Shown: piece after piece, positions 12,001 through 22,660 of the stretch
Numbering within the stretch: position 1 is the stretch's first letter
Layout: each line of letters starts with the position of its first letter
From: Antedon bifida
Taxonomy: Eukaryota > Echinodermata > Crinoidea > Comatulida > Antedonidae
Assembly: GCA_963402885.1 (NCBI GenBank)
Contig: OY727095.1
Coordinates: 4,531,001-4,595,000 of the forward strand
DNA length: 64,000 nucleotides
Direction of reading: 5' to 3'
Notes under the pieces: generated by a model
Told to the model about the DNA's origin: nothing
The model's database searches: none
Seen by the model: only the letters and a program-made list of their open reading frames with translations
Translations under genes and position numbers: made by a program

Positions 12001-15000
12001 CTGCAATGGGAATACTGTTGAAGATTCAATGCAAAGTGCTTTGAATAAACTCTCAAACTATGACCATAGGATTAGCTATGCTGTCAGCAGAATAGAGATG
12101 TTAAAAGGTACAAATTGTAATCAATATATAAATAAATTTAAATTAAACAAAACAGTGATAATGTAGACATTAATATACAGTAGTCTTTGAGACATAACAA
12201 AAGTGTCCCGTTAATAGAAATATCCTCTGAGGATTTAGAACATAATATTATTATTATTATAGTTATAGAATTATTATTTTAATAATAATAGAAACCAAAG
12301 CGCTGTACAAAAATATAAATCGTATATACAATAATTGACATAATCAAAAATATTACTGTACAGTATATTGATATATTGTTGCTTGTTTCATGGAAAAATG
12401 TCCACTTAAGCTTGGTTGCCACTAAGATGCAACGCAGCGACGTATTAGCACAATGCAAGCGAGTTGACCAAGCGACAGTTTGAATAATCCATCACCAGTG
12501 ATTGGTCAAATCACTTGCGTTGCGTTACATCCTTACCTTGCGTTTCTAGTGCGAACCAAGCATTAGTGGTGTCCCAAAGGATCAGTTCTATTGTATGTAA
12601 AAATGAGAATTTACAAAAATCAGTATTACTATGTTTTTATTCTAGGTCTCTTCCAAAGAAAAGATGCCATGTGGAGATTAAAGGTTGACGGCAAAGCCTC
12701 AGCTTCTACTGCACCTTTGGGCGATATGGCAGAAGTTCCAACTAATTGGTAGGCTTTCTTTGTCAACATCATATTTTATATACAGGCCACAAATTATGGT
12801 ATTCTTTAAAACCATTTCATTTAAATTTCTAGTTTTAAACATAATCTACAAAGCTACTCTGGAGCACTGTGGCCCCGACAAATATACACAATTAGTGGAG
12901 TCTGGCCCAAACGCTAATGAAATGGAGATGGGCACCACGGCCGTTAGCATTAGCTTAGATTTCGACATAACCTACTCTGGTGTCGGTTTATGGTTACTGA
13001 TCTCTTAATGCTCTATTGATTGATTGCTTGCATTCTGTCAGTTTTTTTTTGTGTTACTTTCCATTTCCAATGTTATAAACCTTGATTGTTTACACAATCA
13101 TTGACATCCTGTCATTTATCTTTAATTTTCTTTTTTTACTTTGTATTTTGTATTAATAGCCAATAATAGTCAAATGCCTTGTGTTTCTCTGGTGGCCTTA
13201 GCTTAAGTGAAATCTTGTCCTATAAAGACATCTTCCAATTTCATACTACAGTATTTCATTTTATTCTCAAAGTTTTGATCAACTTGTTTTATTTTGTATA
13301 TCATGGAAAATAAATGATATGAATGAATGAAAAATAAATGCTCTATAAACTTTCAGGACCAACAGTCACAATGAGTAGCCCAACACAAAAATATTAGCCA
13401 CCCACAGAATACTTGTTTTGCTTGATTAGCAAGAATAACTCAACCTAGTAAATGTGGTTTAAGATAAAATAATACAGCATACATTACATTATACAATAAT
13501 ATGTTCTTTTTTTTTTTATTACAGTGAGCTTGCTTTAAAAGAGGAACTAAAACAGACAATGGAGGAACGTGATTTGCTGGCGTCTCGTCTCAAAGAAGAC
13601 GCTCAAACTGCCCTACAACAGATACAAGATTTGAAATTAACAAAAGAGGAAGACTTAAAAGCCAAAGAAGAAACAATAAAAACATTGCAAGATTTGCTTG
13701 AAGAAAAATCAAAGGTAAATTTTTGTCAAAAACACAGTTTGGGATCTGACAAATTTATTATGGATCTATGTCCATTAGAAAACAACTTACAGTGTCTTGT
13801 CAATATATTATTATATTAGTATTGTTTTTATTTTTGAAAATTAGAACATCGACAAATCAAATGAAAAGTTTTTAGAGCTAGAAATTCAGTTCCAAGAAAC
13901 GAGCAAAGAAATTGCAGATCTGAAGGAAGAGTTAATCAAAGAAAGATGCAAGAATAAAAAAGGTTTGTTAAGATGTTCACAAAATGAACATGTTATGTTC
14001 CATTACAAAAAGATATTATTTTCCTATGTTCCGATTATGAGTCTCGCAGCGCAAATATAAATATTTACAGTAGTGTGTCCATGGCACTTCTATCAACCCA
14101 TCATATTATATAAATCAACATGCACAAAACACAAAACAATTTCTTAACTTCCTGTTGATATACTGAATATTAATAGCTCCCTACTCGTTTCAAGAGATGT
14201 ATTAGGTTCTTCGAAGTACACATGATCTAGATGTGTACACTAGACCTACGGTTTATAGTCCTTATCCGAGAAGACGCGTTCTACCACCAGAACCATGGAG
14301 CAAGTGAACCTCGAACCCTCAGAGTTTAAAGTTCATTCTTGTCGCATCTATTTTTTTTCTGTAGTATCTGATGAAAGGCAGCAAGCACTAGATACAGAGT
14401 ACAGTAATCAATTAGCAACAATGGAAGGTCACTTGAACACTGCTAGACGGGAACACACAAAAGCAGGTAAGTCTTGTGTACCGCCCCTAGAACTTTTTAT
14501 AAAATACCAAATACCGTATTCACACTTAGGGAAACACTTATCCTTAAAAAATCAAAAAAAAATCTCCTATCTTAGGAATATAATTTAAGGGAAATCAATT
14601 ATGCCTGGTTCCCACTAGAGAAGCAACACAAAGACGTAACGCAACGCAAGTTAGTTGAACAATCACAAGTGATGAATTATTTGATTGTTATTGATCAACA
14701 CGCTTGCGTTGCATTTATGTCCTTGCGTTACGTCCTAGTGGGAACCAAGCTTTAAGTTTTATAGGTAATACGGCCACTGACCCTCAACAAAACAAGGCCA
14801 TATACATGGCTACAGTCGCGTGCTCAAGTTAGTGTTTACTGACTGACCAACCGACCGACATAGTGAGCTGTAGAGTTGCGTTGTACTCTACTAAAAAAAC
14901 CCTACACACTGCAACATGTAATATTTCAATACTATATCTTAACTGACCTACTTTCAGTTGTGTCAATGAGACAGTGCGAAAGGAAGGCTGTGCGAGAGAA

Positions 15001-16305
15001 ACAGAGATTTAAAGATCTAATGAAATCACAAGAAACTTTCTACAAGAAGGAAGTAGAGAAATTACAAAAACAAGTCAAACATTTACAGAAAGACAATAAT
15101 ATTTTAAAGGTTTGTTTAACTTGCTGAAGACAAGTTCAAAAACTACACCTAGAAATGACATCTTTTAAAAACCACAGTTAAATACATACTAGCCAACTAG
15201 AGGCTGTGAGTAGAGACCAAATGGCCATTTAAACCACATAAAGACACGAACAAAAACCTTCTCCAAATTTTTCTTTAATTACGGACATATAGGCACTACC
15301 TGTATATCTTATTCAGTACATATGATATCTATAAAGCTCTGTCTACATTATCAAATTTTATGTGACAAAAAAATGTGCCCATATATAGACATGATGTCAT
15401 ATTACTGCTATGTTTAAGCATATCACTACCATATTTGGGCACATCAAACTAGTTTGATAGTGTAGATAAGGCTTTAAATTGTACTACTACTTGAACATGT
15501 TTATAGGGAGATCATTGGTAAAGTAGGCATGATTTAAGAAAACTTCAAAAATGGCTTCTACAATACAGTATTTTTTATTAAATTTATATTTATTGTTTGC
15601 CAAAGGTAACCCTTAGGCAAGAAGGCCTAATTGAGAGTTTGACAAAAGAAATGCATCATCGAGGAAAGGGTGATTTTATAGAGCCTTCAGAACCAGCGTA
15701 TGAAGAGCCACAACAAGATACAGGGCAACATGTTACAGGTATGCTTTAAATCACTCATAATCTTGTACATGTTATGTGTACATTTGATCTTTTTCCATTC
15801 AATATCGAACATAAAGCTCTGTCTGATAGTGTAGTGATATGACATGATCATGTCCATATATGGGCTATATAACATTTGATAGTGTAGACAGAACTTAATA
15901 CATGTGGAATATACAGAGAACACACTACATCATGTATTGTTCCCCCAAAAACATGAAAAATGAAGATTAATTAATAAGACTTTGAATAGGTTATTTTGTA
16001 GTTTTAATCAAGTTAATCACTTCCGGATAAAAAAAATGTTCACAAAATAAAACTACTATATGACATTAAAATGGCATATTTAATTTTTTTCAAATAAGAA
16101 TCAACCTAATAATTATAAAACGTAAAATTACATGGATGGTCATGTGATCTACCAATAAAAATTATATTTGTATGCGTGATATCATGAAAGATTGTTGATA
16201 GATGAGGCAGAAACATGATGAACTATTTACGTTTCAGATGCATCACTGAGTAACCTGGTCGATGATGTCAAATATTTGACGTCAGATGTGCTGACTTGTG
16301 ATTAA
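6092..16305 (+). CDS. CCHCR1: CCHCR1-like coiled-coil alpha-helical rod protein, 18 exons
   Basis: Exons: 6092-6158, 6757-7039, 7542-7581, 7746-8039, 8745-8920, 9417-9552, 9762-9869, 10342-10473, 10839-10949, 11473-11579, 11995-12107, 12646-12748, 13525-13714, 13845-13962, 14365-14466, 14958-15109, 15606-15738, 16238-16305. Phases agree at every junction, giving 2433 nt and 810 aa, close to the vertebrate protein. The start is MAGNLKPPSY. After an unstructured N-terminus (about 1-130) nearly everything is heptad-rich coiled coil. Identity rests on the C-terminal part: RREHTKAVVSMRQ, then LRQEGLIESL, then a terminal SLSNLVDDVKYLTSDVL, which match the order and character of the CCHCR1 C-terminus. 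Known relatives act at centrosomes and P-bodies. Exon 2 could instead begin at 6769 (4 residues fewer). Introns are crowded with inverted-repeat elements. It is tail-to-tail with DNTTIP2, and an AATAAATAAATAA polyadenylation signal lies near 16391. Confidence 0.87.
6226..6520. repeat. CTAG/GGCCTA-rich palindromic tract
   Basis: Intron 1 of the CCHCR1-like gene contains dense short palindromes built from CCTAGG, GCTAGC, AGGCCT and CTAG. Similar tracts occur at about 17740-17830 and 20590-20760. Confidence 0.75.
7389..7503 (-). mobile_element. tRNA-like repeat bounded by inverted ends
   Basis: The ends GAGTGGAGTTG and CAACTCCACTC are inverted copies. Read on the minus strand the interior has a GGTTCAAATCC B box and a tRNA-like D-arm region, but no complete cloverleaf. 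It lies in intron 2 of the CCHCR1-like gene. Confidence 0.5.
8417..8585. mobile_element. MITE, family A (CTCTGTCTACACTATCA ends)
   Basis: Terminal inverted repeats CTCTGTCTACACTATCA / TGATAGTGTAGAC enclose a conserved interior with ATGTGCCCATATATGGACAT-like and CATATCACTACCATATTT motifs and no open frame. Intron copy in the CCHCR1-like gene. Confidence 0.85.
8590..8722. mobile_element. MITE, family A, right end lost
   Basis: Begins with the family-A left end and carries the interior, but stops after CATCACACTTTTAGACATAA, so the right inverted end is degraded. It lies immediately next to the preceding copy. Confidence 0.75.
9127..9293. mobile_element. MITE, family A
   Basis: Both ends are present (CTCTGTCTACACTATCAAA and TTTGATAGTGTAGACAGA), in intron 5 of the CCHCR1-like gene. 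Confidence 0.85.
9636..9716. mobile_element. MITE, family A, truncated
   Basis: Only the left end and the first half of the interior remain, in intron 6 of the CCHCR1-like gene. Confidence 0.7.
10560..10686. mobile_element. MITE, family A, internally shortened
   Basis: Both inverted ends are present with part of the interior missing, in intron 8 of the CCHCR1-like gene. Confidence 0.8.
12408..12566. mobile_element. MITE, family B (GGTTCCCACTAG-type ends)
   Basis: Ends read AAGCTTGGTTGCCACTAAG and TAGTGCGAACCAAGC as inverted repeats, with an interior rich in AACGCAGCGACGTA-like and TTGCGTTGCGTTAC-like inverted motifs. It lies in intron 11 of the CCHCR1-like gene. Confidence 0.8.
14600..14755. 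mobile_element. MITE, family B
   Basis: Left end GGTTCCCACTAGAGAAGC and right end CCTAGTGGGAACCAAGCTT form the inverted repeats. It lies in intron 15 of the CCHCR1-like gene. Confidence 0.85.
14792..14885 (+). repeat. GCAGTCGCGTGCTCAAG / ACCGACCGAC repeat, single copy
   Basis: A unit of about 95 bp: CAAGGCCATATACATGGC, GTCGCGTGCTCAAG, an ACCGACCGACATAGTGAGC block and GTAGAGTTGCG. Related copies are at 24557-24885 (three in tandem), 37070-37152, 45882-45935, 45998-46092 and, more distantly, 54545-54625 and 63763-63852. Confidence 0.75.
15331..15473. mobile_element. MITE, family A
   Basis: Both ends are present (AAGCTCTGTCTACATTATCA and TTTGATAGTGTAGATAAG), in intron 16 of the CCHCR1-like gene. 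Confidence 0.8.
15811..15897. mobile_element. MITE, family A, deletion derivative
   Basis: A short derivative with both ends and little interior, in intron 17 of the CCHCR1-like gene. Confidence 0.7.
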
Positions 16306-16592
16306 AAACTAACGGTAATAGTTGAGTAACAAGTGAACTTGGTCTGAAATTAAATAACATTAACAATAACATCAGCTCTTTAGATAACTAAAGAATAAAT
16401 AAATAATGTTGATGTAGTATTATTCATTATGACATCAGCTCAATAAATAATTTTGATGTAGTATTATTCATTATAATTTCATTCATTTATTATCAGTTGT
16501 TATCAATCTTTTTCCATCCAATTTTGAACATAACACGTGCAAAACACAGAGAATGCACAATATAGTTCTACAAGCAAATATACCTAAACTTT
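16306..16592. other. Convergent 3' intergenic gap
   Basis: The 287-bp gap between the stop codons of the CCHCR1-like gene (+) and the DNTTIP2 gene (-). It holds plus-strand AATAAATAAATAA near 16391 and minus-strand AATAAA signals near 16489 and overlapping the DNTTIP2 stop codon. I see no gene in it. Confidence 0.7.
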
Positions 16593-19500
16593 TTATTTTC
16601 CTTTCTTTTTTCGCTTCCTTTCTTTGGAAAATTTATGCATACTTTTCTGTTGTAGATCAAGATATTTTCTCTTGTTTTTTCTGTAAAGAGAAAAAAAACG
16701 TTCATAAAATTTACAGATCCGTAAATAAAAAAAAGCACAATAATAATAATTTCGAAATAGAATAGGGCTAGAAAAATCTTACTTTCTTAAATCATCATCG
16801 GCAAGTAGCTCATCAACTATTGTGCTTTTTCGTTGTTTCTTTGGAACACGACTATTATAGAAATCTATATGACTATCAACAACTTTCCCAATCTGAAAAT
16901 AACAATGTTCAAATTAAAAAAAAAACTACAAAGACAGTGTTGTTTGTACAGGTCTGTGGGGACAAAAGTTAAATAAAAACATAATAATAAAAAATAGGTA
17001 AATTCTATAGAACAGTTAAGTGGAGCACAGATCTAAACAGACATGGCCCATAAAATTCATCAGGCACGATTCGAACCTACAACCTCTTGGTAAAAGGACA
17101 AGTTCTAAAATCACAATAGTACAGTACAGTAGTTTGAATTATACCTGAACAAATTTAGGAATAGTTTTCATATCATTGTTTTTGTAGAAACGTTTTGGAT
17201 CTAGAATTGATCTCATTTGAATAAGTTTCAAATCCCTTCTTAGTTCGTCTGTCATTTCGGCTGCTTTCATGTCGTACCATCCACTACCTGTGCTAGAATC
17301 CTTTTCTTTCTATAAAAAATATAAAACCAATTAAAAATCTTTTGAAATTAAATCCATCATTACTTATGTATACGTAACATCATATATTATACAAATAATG
17401 AATGTTTATGAGTGTAATGGTACAAATAATGGCATGAGGTGAATGATGAAAGGTTATATCAACGAGGCAACGCCGAGTTGATATAACCTTTCATCATTCA
17501 CCAAATGCCATTATTTGTACCATTACACGAATATTAAGCATTCATTATTTGTTTTATATAACATCTAAATAGATTCCTGTCATTTGAATCAAATATAAGG
17601 TAGCCTAGCCCTAGCCAAGCGGCCTACATTTCAGATTGATTAAAACAGTAACATTTGGTTTTTAATATTATAATATTAAATGTTATGGATTTTATAAACA
17701 CACCTACTTTAGTGTTAATTATGTCAACAAACGACCAAACAATCCTATGCCTAGCAAGGCTAAAACGCCTAGGCAGGCCTAGCCTAATACTAACAGGCCT
17801 AGCTAGGCTAGACCTAGTAGTAGTACTAGATTGGCTGAAAGGCAAAACTTTGACGGACAATTGGAACTTATCTTGGCTAATTATGGTTTTTCCAACGATT
17901 CCATGTCTTGTAGGGATGTCCCCATTAATTAATCAAAATCCTAAAAACGATCTAAAGCTAATTTAAATGCCTTTTTGAATGAAATTAGTACATATTTATA
18001 TCTCCAAATCGTACACAAAAATCTGCTGCTGTTGCATATCTCGCGGTGGTGTTTACAAACAGAGGCAGGACGACAGGTGGCGCTGTTGTATTTCAATGTA
18101 ATTTTTGTATTCTAAATTTTTTTTCATCCACGAAACGTTTTTTTTTTCGTACACAAAATGTTTAAAAAAGTACTATTAAACGATCGTTTAATAGTGCGTA
18201 CTATTGCACGCCATGTGACCCACAATCGTCCAATCAAATGACAGGAATTTATTTAGGTGTTATATAAATCCAATTATCTGCAGACAGTACTGTTTCAATC
18301 TTGTCAGTGAAGCTCAGGTTTTGAAATAAATATGAACCACAGAAATGGCACAATATAGCTTGAATCAGTTATGAGGGATGCAATATTTTTTTTCGTACAA
18401 AAGTTGGAGACCCTTATGAAACGTCACAAAATAAACATGAATATCCATAAGATGTGGTGTAAGAATTGATAACTACAATTCGCAAATAAATTAGACTATT
18501 CATGAACTTTGTATGTTGTTGTATGGGGTTCGAATCCCATGAGCAACTTCTTTTTACTTTAGTGAGAGAGATTATTTAGAGGGTTAAGTTATATATAAGT
18601 AGTTCGGCTATCTTTCACATAAAGAGTCCATGCATGTGGGACATGGTGCACAATGGTATGCAAATAGTACCATTTAAATTAACGAGTGCTATACAAAACC
18701 ACATACAGTACTACATTGGTACAGTATATACTGTAGCTGAATGTAGAGGGTATGGATTTATAACCATATGCCTACCCACTGCCCAGGCAAAAATAACAAA
18801 ACATTGAAAACCACAGTAATGATAAGCTCTTCTGGTCAATATGGCAGTTTCCAAGTTTAGCAGCATAATTAGTACCATTGGTCGCATATTTACCAGAATG
18901 TATGTTTCTAACATTGTGGTATATTATATATTATGCACATTATGTAATACATTATATCTTACTTTTCGTTGTTTTTTCATTTGTCTCTTTGATTCTTGGT
19001 AAGATGGTATTGAGTGACGTTTTTCAAAATCAGGCGTAATCACACTCTTTTCTAAAACCTATTGTAGAAAAAGTAATGTGCAATTAAAATAATACATTAA
19101 AAAATAATGGCAAAACATTTATTGTTCAATTTGACATTTTAAGGTCAATTTTTATTGGATTAAAACAATTTTTTACCAGATAAAACTAATTTTAAAGCGA
19201 AAAAATAGCCTATTGTTTGAAAGTCAATGAGTTAAACAAGACAATGCATTAAACAGTGCATAAATTTGTCAGCATACAGATGCCTGACGTGCTGTTTGCT
19301 CCACTACTTTGTACAATAGTTGAATTCATGCCCCTACTTACCTTTTCATGACTTTGTGATCGTTTTTTAACAACTGTGTTACTGTCTGGAAATGCCACAT
19401 ACAAATTATCAATGCAAATACCAGAATCTAGCTTTGATGCCAATTCAATCCTATGTAAAACAATTGCACCATATGTCTCATTATAACATTACAAATACTT

Positions 19501-20354
19501 TATGTGACAACAAAATGTGACATGCCCATATATGGACACGATGATTACCATTATCATCATGGGCACATCACACTTTTTTGTCAAAGTAGTTTGAGGTTTA
19601 TACATTACATAATTCTGATGTGTCTAAAGTTTTAAAATAGATTTGTTTACACTATCTTATTCCGGATTCCATACAAAACATATGTGTGTAATCGAAAAAC
19701 TAAACCCAGAGTTTTCTCCAGTCACTAGATTGAATTTGGGTCAGTATAAATGCAGCTTAAATTTTGGAAATTATTTAACAAGTTTTTAATATTGGATATA
19801 AGCAGGTTATTAATTCAAAGAATACTGGAAATGCAAAATTAGTTTAAAACATTTTTTAAGCTCTGTCTACACAGTGTGATGTACCCAAATATGGTAGTGA
19901 TATGCCTAAATATGGTAGTGGTATGACATCATCATGTCCACATATCATATCACATTCTTTGGTCACATAAAGTGTGATAGTGTAGACAGCTTTAGTGGAT
20001 ATAGCGAGTTATCAATACAGCAAATGGGAAATTTTAATTTCCATTTATTGTGTTCGCTTACTGTTCTGCAGATTCGCTAAATTTTAAACTAGGTGATTTA
20101 TCTTCAGTTGTCTCCTCAATCTCGTCACATCCAGTTTCCGAGGTAGTTAGGCACGACATATCAGTAGGAAGTTGAGATGTGGTATCAATAAAAAAATTGC
20201 ACTTTGTGTCTTCCCCATGCTCAACATCACTCTCAGTTTCCAATCTCTTTGAAGACACATCTTCGAGTTTTCCAACTGTGTTTTCTTTTATTTTTCTTTT
20301 TGCCAATAGTACTAATTCAGTCAAATCATTCTTGTCTAATAGATCTTCATTCAT
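16593..20354 (-). CDS. DNTTIP2: DNTTIP2 / Fcf2-family pre-rRNA processing protein, 6 exons
   Basis: Exons in coding order: 20062-20354, 19342-19450, 18963-19058, 17145-17309, 16783-16892, 16593-16680. Phases agree, giving 861 nt and 286 aa. The Fcf2 core is plain: VITPDFEKRHSIPSYQESK, GSGWYDMKAAEMTDELRRD, DPKRFYKNND, PKFVQIGKVVDS, DFYNSRVPKKQRK, TIVDELLADDDLRKKNKRKY and a lysine/arginine-rich tail. Vertebrate DNTTIP2 and yeast Fcf2 are nucleolar small-subunit processome proteins needed for early 18S rRNA cleavages. The N-terminus is much shorter than the ~750-aa vertebrate form. A possible acceptor just upstream of the first ATG (near 20372) means a 5' exon could be missing, so the start is uncertain. 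In exon 5 a TAA lies just past the donor, so retention of the last intron would truncate the protein. Confidence 0.92.
17412..17530. repeat. Long inverted repeat (hairpin element)
   Basis: Two arms of about 50 bp, starting ATGGTACAAATAATGGCAT and ending ATGCCATTATTTGTACCAT, flank a short GAGGCAACGCCGAG-type centre. The arms are near perfect complements. It lies in intron 3 of the DNTTIP2 gene and resembles a foldback element. Confidence 0.85.
18390..18620. mobile_element. tRNA-related short repeat with TTTTTTTTCGTACA end
   Basis: Starts TTTTTTTTCGTACAAAAG, contains a B-box-like GGTTCGAATCCCATGAG and ends near TTCGGCTATCTTTCACATA. A related copy in the opposite internal arrangement is at 31345-31510, and end fragments occur at 54530 and 63697. 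It is probably a tRNA-derived SINE. Confidence 0.5.
19495..19595. mobile_element. MITE, family A, internal remnant
   Basis: Matches the interior of family A (TTTATGTGACAACAAAATGTG through CATCACACTTTTTTGTCAAA) without the terminal repeats. It lies just upstream of DNTTIP2 exon 2. Confidence 0.6.
19855..19995. mobile_element. MITE, family A
   Basis: Both inverted ends are recognisable (AAGCTCTGTCTACACAGTG and GTGATAGTGTAGACAGCTT), in intron 1 of the DNTTIP2 gene. Confidence 0.8.
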
Positions 20355-22509
20355 TTTATTTGTTCCTTTACCTTAAAAGAAAAAAAATTAGTGTTTAAGT
20401 TATCATAATATAGAAAGTTACGGTAGGCCAGTAACTAACTAAGCTGCATACCCTGGCCTGGGCCTTAAAAAGGTATTATTACCGTATAGATATTTGCATA
20501 AAGATGAACTTATTAAATTGATTGACTATTATTTGTTTAACCTGACCTGATCCGTTTAACAAGTAATTTTTTAACCTATTACTACCTATACTACTGACTA
20601 GCCTAGTACTACTAGACATGGCCTCCTGTGTTGTGAGTGGGCTACTCTAGCTAGCTAGGCTAGATAGGCCTACTATTATACTACTACTAGTTCGTTAGTA
20701 GGCTAGGCCTAGACTTTTTTTTTAGATAGCTAGCTTTATTTATGCTAGGCCGCTACCTAAACTCCATGCGATCTGCGGGCCTAAATAAACATAAACAATG
20801 TGTTATTTTAGCTACAGGACGTAGTCTATTAATTAGTCTAGTTACAGTACCAACCAAAAAAAAGGACACGTGCAAAACAATAATAAAGCTTTTAATTTGC
20901 GCCCTCTATCGATAGTATTTTATGTAAGTGCGCCCCCACAGACACGCGTTTTACAAACTTATACAAATTGAGCTGACCCTTCCTTACCTGCCCTTAGTCT
21001 TGGTTTGTTTTCTTCACTTATTCCTCAACTCATAGGTTCCGTCTATAGGCCTAGTAAAATCAGACCTGATATTATTAGTTTATTATTACGGATGTTGGAA
21101 AGTTATGGAAATGATGGATTCAATGATTTAATAAGGTTCTTAATGACGTTGGTTTTGTAAATGTTTTAAAAATGTTTAAAATTGTTAGATGTTGATAAAT
21201 AATTATGTGTGTTTTTAAATGTTAATATCTTCAAAATGTGGGTTTTTTTAATTTTACATTTTTGGCTTTGAAGTACTGTATAATCCCGGAGGTTATGTAT
21301 TTTAGCAGCCAACAAACTTATCTTGTTGATAGATCAAAACAAAAAGCAATACTTAGTGCATTTTACATCCGGGCTTGGAATAAGCGAAAGTCCATCGGAA
21401 GGAAGGGCCCGTGTTCATTGATCCAGATTTTAAAATATAAGCATTAATGTACATAGGAGTGTCAAAAGAACTCCGACTCATTTAATCATTTTACAGGCAC
21501 GTCCGGATGGGATCGGTTAAGATCAGAGATTAAGAAGATTAAATGTATCCATGAACAGATTAAAAAGGATTAAACAGAATTGTATTATTTAATTACTAAA
21601 TATAACCTGGACCTACAAATTAGCCCATGATCATAACCTCTCTACAACCGCGATCAAATTTTCTTAAGTTTAAATTGCGTATAGGCCTGAGGCTTAAAGG
21701 TCTTTATAGACTTGCCCCAAGTCTGAAGTTAACCTCTTTTGATCCATCAGTCGTCGGCGTTTATATTTTTCCGAAATTATGAGCTCAAGTATTATACGTA
21801 TGAAACGCCATATGTGCCAAATTATTTATCGGTATAGAACCTAGACTGAGCTGGCCTTTAATCCGTGCTCGTCTTTTTTATTGTTGAATGTGTTAAAACA
21901 AAACATTGGCTTATCGAGGCTGGAAATTAGAGTCGGTTGCATTTTCGATTCCGCCGCTTCCCACAACGTCGACAAATTACACTCCATTTATGATACCAAG
22001 ACAGTATGTGGGCAATCTAAAGCGTAGCTCCGCGTTAAAAATTATTAGCATGGAATACCCTTTGCATCAACATTATTATAAACCCACCTGAGCATCATGA
22101 AATAAGTTTCTTTTTCTAAAATTGGTGTCCTTTTTAACGTTAAAAGATATAATAGAAAATTCACCAAAAATCATTTTTAAAATAATAAAAAGAACAATCA
22201 ATTTTACATACGAAAAATACTATTTTAAGTTCTTTTAAATCATTACAAATAAAGCAAAAAACACATTGACTTCCAGAAAATGAGTTTCATGTTGACTATT
22301 TTATCTTTAAATAGTGTTTCTATCAGTTAAATAATTTGTTTTCTGAAATAGCCAATTTAACAGCCTTGAACCACCAAGAAGACCTATGAGTGACGCCGTA
22401 CGATTCGTGCATCACCAACCAGGTTAGCCTCAAGGCCAAAGTTTACCTTCAACTTTTTGCAGTACGACATTAATTCACAAAGTGATCTTTTTTTCCGGTT
22501 AAATAAACA
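20355..22509. other. Intergenic, no gene seen
   Basis: About 2.1 kb between the DNTTIP2 start and the C3-like promoter. The left part (20590-20760) is a CTAG/GGCCTA palindromic tract. The rest has short open frames such as 21238-21447 and 21906-22091 with no recognisable protein features or splice support. It should contain the DNTTIP2 promoter, possibly with a 5' exon. Confidence 0.6.
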
Positions 22510-22660
22510 TTGCTGTCAATTATAAACACACCTCAATTATTACATCCTCTTGGAAAATCAAGATATATCTTATAGAATGAGAAACATTACTCATTTCATG
22601 TTGGAGGAGAGAAGTGGACAGTCGACCATCAACTTTCCGAGACATTCATAATTCTTAATT
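22510..22660 (+). promoter_or_regulatory. C3-like gene promoter / 5' UTR, shared with the mini-C3 genes
   Basis: The stretch upstream of the C3-like start shares blocks with those upstream of both mini-C3 genes: AAACACACCTCAATT, ACATCCTC, CTCATTTCA, GAGAAGTGGACAGTCGAC and a TTCATAATTCTTAATTATG-type segment before the ATG. A possible TATA-like ATTATAAAC precedes the first block. Order and spacing are similar in all three, so this is probably the core promoter plus 5' UTR. Confidence 0.6.

Noticed and set aside
16680-16783. Possible one-base frame error at the last DNTTIP2 intron
   Set aside because: Recounting the A run at 16675-16680 shows the junction restores LRKKNKRKY in frame, as in other Fcf2 proteins.
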